From Knoellia remsis (GTDB lineage: Bacteria > Actinomycetota > Actinomycetes > Actinomycetales > Dermatophilaceae): a stretch of DNA of 64,000 bases. The position numbers were made by a program, and so were the translations under genes. Shown here piece after piece: positions 62,899 to 64,000 of the stretch. The stretch lies in the NCBI RefSeq assembly GCF_003002895.1, contig NZ_PVTI01000005.1, positions 100,596 to 164,595 of the forward strand, read 5' to 3'. The first letter of the stretch is position 1. Each line of letters begins with the position of its first letter. The notes under the pieces are model-generated. The model saw only the letters and a list, made by a program, of their open reading frames with translations, searched no databases and was not told the DNA's origin.

Positions 62899-62904
62899 TA
62901 GGCT
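62899..62904 (+). promoter_or_regulatory. -10 box for leaderless moaA
   Basis: TAGGCT is followed by GGAGAC and the ATG at 62911. GGAG is too close to the ATG to work as a ribosome binding site, so a leaderless transcript is likely. It overlaps the SURF1 promoter region. Confidence 0.55.
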
Positions 62905-62910
62905 GGAGAC

Positions 62911-63918
62911 ATGTCTGCCGCCCCTCCCGCCCGGCTCGTCGACCGCCAGGGTCGCATCGCCCGGGACCTGCGCGTCTCGGTGACGGACCGGTGCAACCTG
63001 CGCTGCCGCTACTGCATGCCGGCCGAGGGGCTGCCGTGGCTGGCGAAGCCGGAGATGCTCACCGACGACGAGCTCGTCCGGCTCGTCGGGATCTTCGTCG
63101 GGCTCGGGGTGCGCCAGGTCCGGCTCACCGGCGGCGAGCCCATGCTCCGCCGGTCGCTCACCGACGTCGTGGCACGCATCGCCGCGCTCACGCCTCGTCC
63201 GGGCATCGCCATGACGACGAACGGCATCGGGCTCGACCGGCTCGCCGCGCCCCTGGCGGCGGCGGGCCTGGACCGCGTCAACGTCAGCCTCGACACCGTC
63301 GACCGTGAGGAGTTCGCCGACCTCACCCGTCGTGACCGGCTGCACGACGTCGAAGCCGGGCTGCGAGCCGCGTCCGAGGCCGGGCTCACGCCGGTCAAGG
63401 TCAACGCGGTCGCGATGCGCGGCGTCAACGACGAGTCCGTCGCCGACCTCCTCGCGTGGTGTCTCGAGCGCGGCTACGAGCTGCGGTTCATCGAGCAGAT
63501 GCCGCTCGACGCCGAGCACGGCTGGGATGCGTCCCAGATGGTGCCGTCCGAGGAGATCCGCGCCCGGATCGAGGAACGGTTCTCGCTGACTCCGCTGCCG
63601 GCAGCAGACCGCGGCAGCGCACCGGCGGAGCGGTTCCTCGTCGACGGCGGCCCGGCGACCGTGGGCATCGTCGCGAGCGTGACCGCTCCGTTCTGTGGTG
63701 CCTGCGACCGCACCCGGCTCACGGCCGACGGCCAGGTCCGCAACTGCCTGTTCTCCCGCCGCGAGACCGACCTGCGGGGGCCGATGCGCGACGGTGCCGA
63801 CGACGCTGAGCTTGCCGCCCTCATCACGGGCGAGATGTGGCGCAAGGCGCCGGGGCACGGCATCGGGACGCCGGAGTTCGTCCAGCCCGACCGGCCGATG
63901 AGCGCCATCGGCGGCTGA
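62911..63918 (+). CDS. moaA: GTP 3',8-cyclase MoaA
   Basis: A 335-residue radical SAM enzyme that starts molybdenum cofactor synthesis from GTP. The N-terminal [4Fe-4S] motif is TDRCNLRCRYCMP, followed by RLTGGEPMLRR and MTTNGIGL. The C-terminal cluster is held by CGACDRTRLTADGQVRNC, and the protein ends in the conserved Gly-Gly. The full length is present. No other molybdopterin gene lies in the window; the 82 bases after it hold nothing recognisable. Confidence 0.97.
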   Translation: MSAAPPARLVDRQGRIARDLRVSVTDRCNLRCRYCMPAEGLPWLAKPEMLTDDELVRLVGIFVGLGVRQVRLTGGEPMLRRSLTDVVARIAALTPRPGIAMTTNGIGLDRLAAPLAAAGLDRVNVSLDTVDREEFADLTRRDRLHDVEAGLRAASEAGLTPVKVNAVAMRGVNDESVADLLAWCLERGYELRFIEQMPLDAEHGWDASQMVPSEEIRARIEERFSLTPLPAADRGSAPAERFLVDGGPATVGIVASVTAPFCGACDRTRLTADGQVRNCLFSRRETDLRGPMRDGADDAELAALITGEMWRKAPGHGIGTPEFVQPDRPMSAIGG

Positions 63919-64000
63919 CGCGCGCCGTCACGGTTCGTCCCCATGCCGATCCGTCCAATTGGGTGAGTTCGGGACGCGAGGGTGAGCGGGCGGCATACGG

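Noticed and set aside
63919..64000. Start of another gene at the right edge
   Set aside because: Only 82 bases remain after moaA, with no clear coding frame or start signal.

Overview
The window comes from a high-GC Gram-positive chromosome. Codon third positions are overwhelmingly G or C, GTG starts are common, and the gene set is actinobacterial: whiA, rbpA, opcA, a SufR-led suf operon, a mycothiol-type maleylpyruvate isomerase and a Vms1-like release factor. Gene content and order suggest Micrococcales, perhaps Intrasporangiaceae, but that placement is inference. I saw no rRNA, tRNA, CRISPR array, prophage or transposase. This is mostly core chromosome, and the unusual material lies between the genes.

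Layout. 1-10.4 kb: a partial MFS exporter, uvrB, a YjbR-like protein, an MpaB-type oxygenase, a secreted hydrolase, a repeat-rich leader with a probable Mn2+ (yybP-ykoY) riboswitch before a TerC-family gene, an EamA exporter, and a three-gene operon of lipoprotein, mycothiol-dependent isomerase and metallo-hydrolase. 10.4-20.2 kb: uvrA with a histone-like tail, a five-gene branched-chain amino acid ABC transporter on the minus strand, and a Rieske lipoprotein. 20.3-25.3 kb: uvrC-rapZ-yvcK-whiA, a conserved actinobacterial cluster. 25.3-26.5 kb: a DUF559 nuclease-like gene bracketed by inverted copies of a two-stem repeat. 26.6-30.5 kb: gapA-pgk-tpiA-secG-rbpA. 30.5-39.1 kb, minus strand: tkt-tal-pgi-zwf-opcA-pgl, a tightly overlapping pentose-phosphate operon facing the glycolytic genes. 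39.2-43 kb: ctaB and ctaA (heme O and heme A synthesis), with a winged-helix regulator and MFS exporter between them. 43-48.5 kb: polysaccharide deacetylase, M28 aminopeptidase, an ABC exporter pair, and psd-pssA. 48.6-55.3 kb: the complete suf operon sufR-B-D-ferredoxin-C-S-U-T. 55.3-64 kb: an acVLRF1-like factor with an in-frame palindrome, a small conserved protein, a neutral zinc peptidase, an ABC-F protein, an ABC exporter behind a MerR-type promoter, a surface protein, SURF1 and moaA.

Functional links: all three uvr excision genes lie within 22 kb. Glycolysis and the pentose phosphate pathway are adjacent and convergent. ctaA, ctaB and SURF1 all serve cytochrome oxidase biogenesis. The suf operon is probably autoregulated by its first gene.

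The best candidates for undescribed biology are palindromic elements. A two-stem family has three copies with compensatory base changes, two of them inverted around the DUF559 gene. A second long-hairpin family has two copies, also with a compensatory change. A 72-nt palindrome sits in frame inside the release-factor gene. The heptamer GTATGCC/GGCATAC is strongly over-represented and also builds three terminator stems. Many genes have a TANNNT box exactly 6-7 nt before the start codon, which indicates leaderless transcription.
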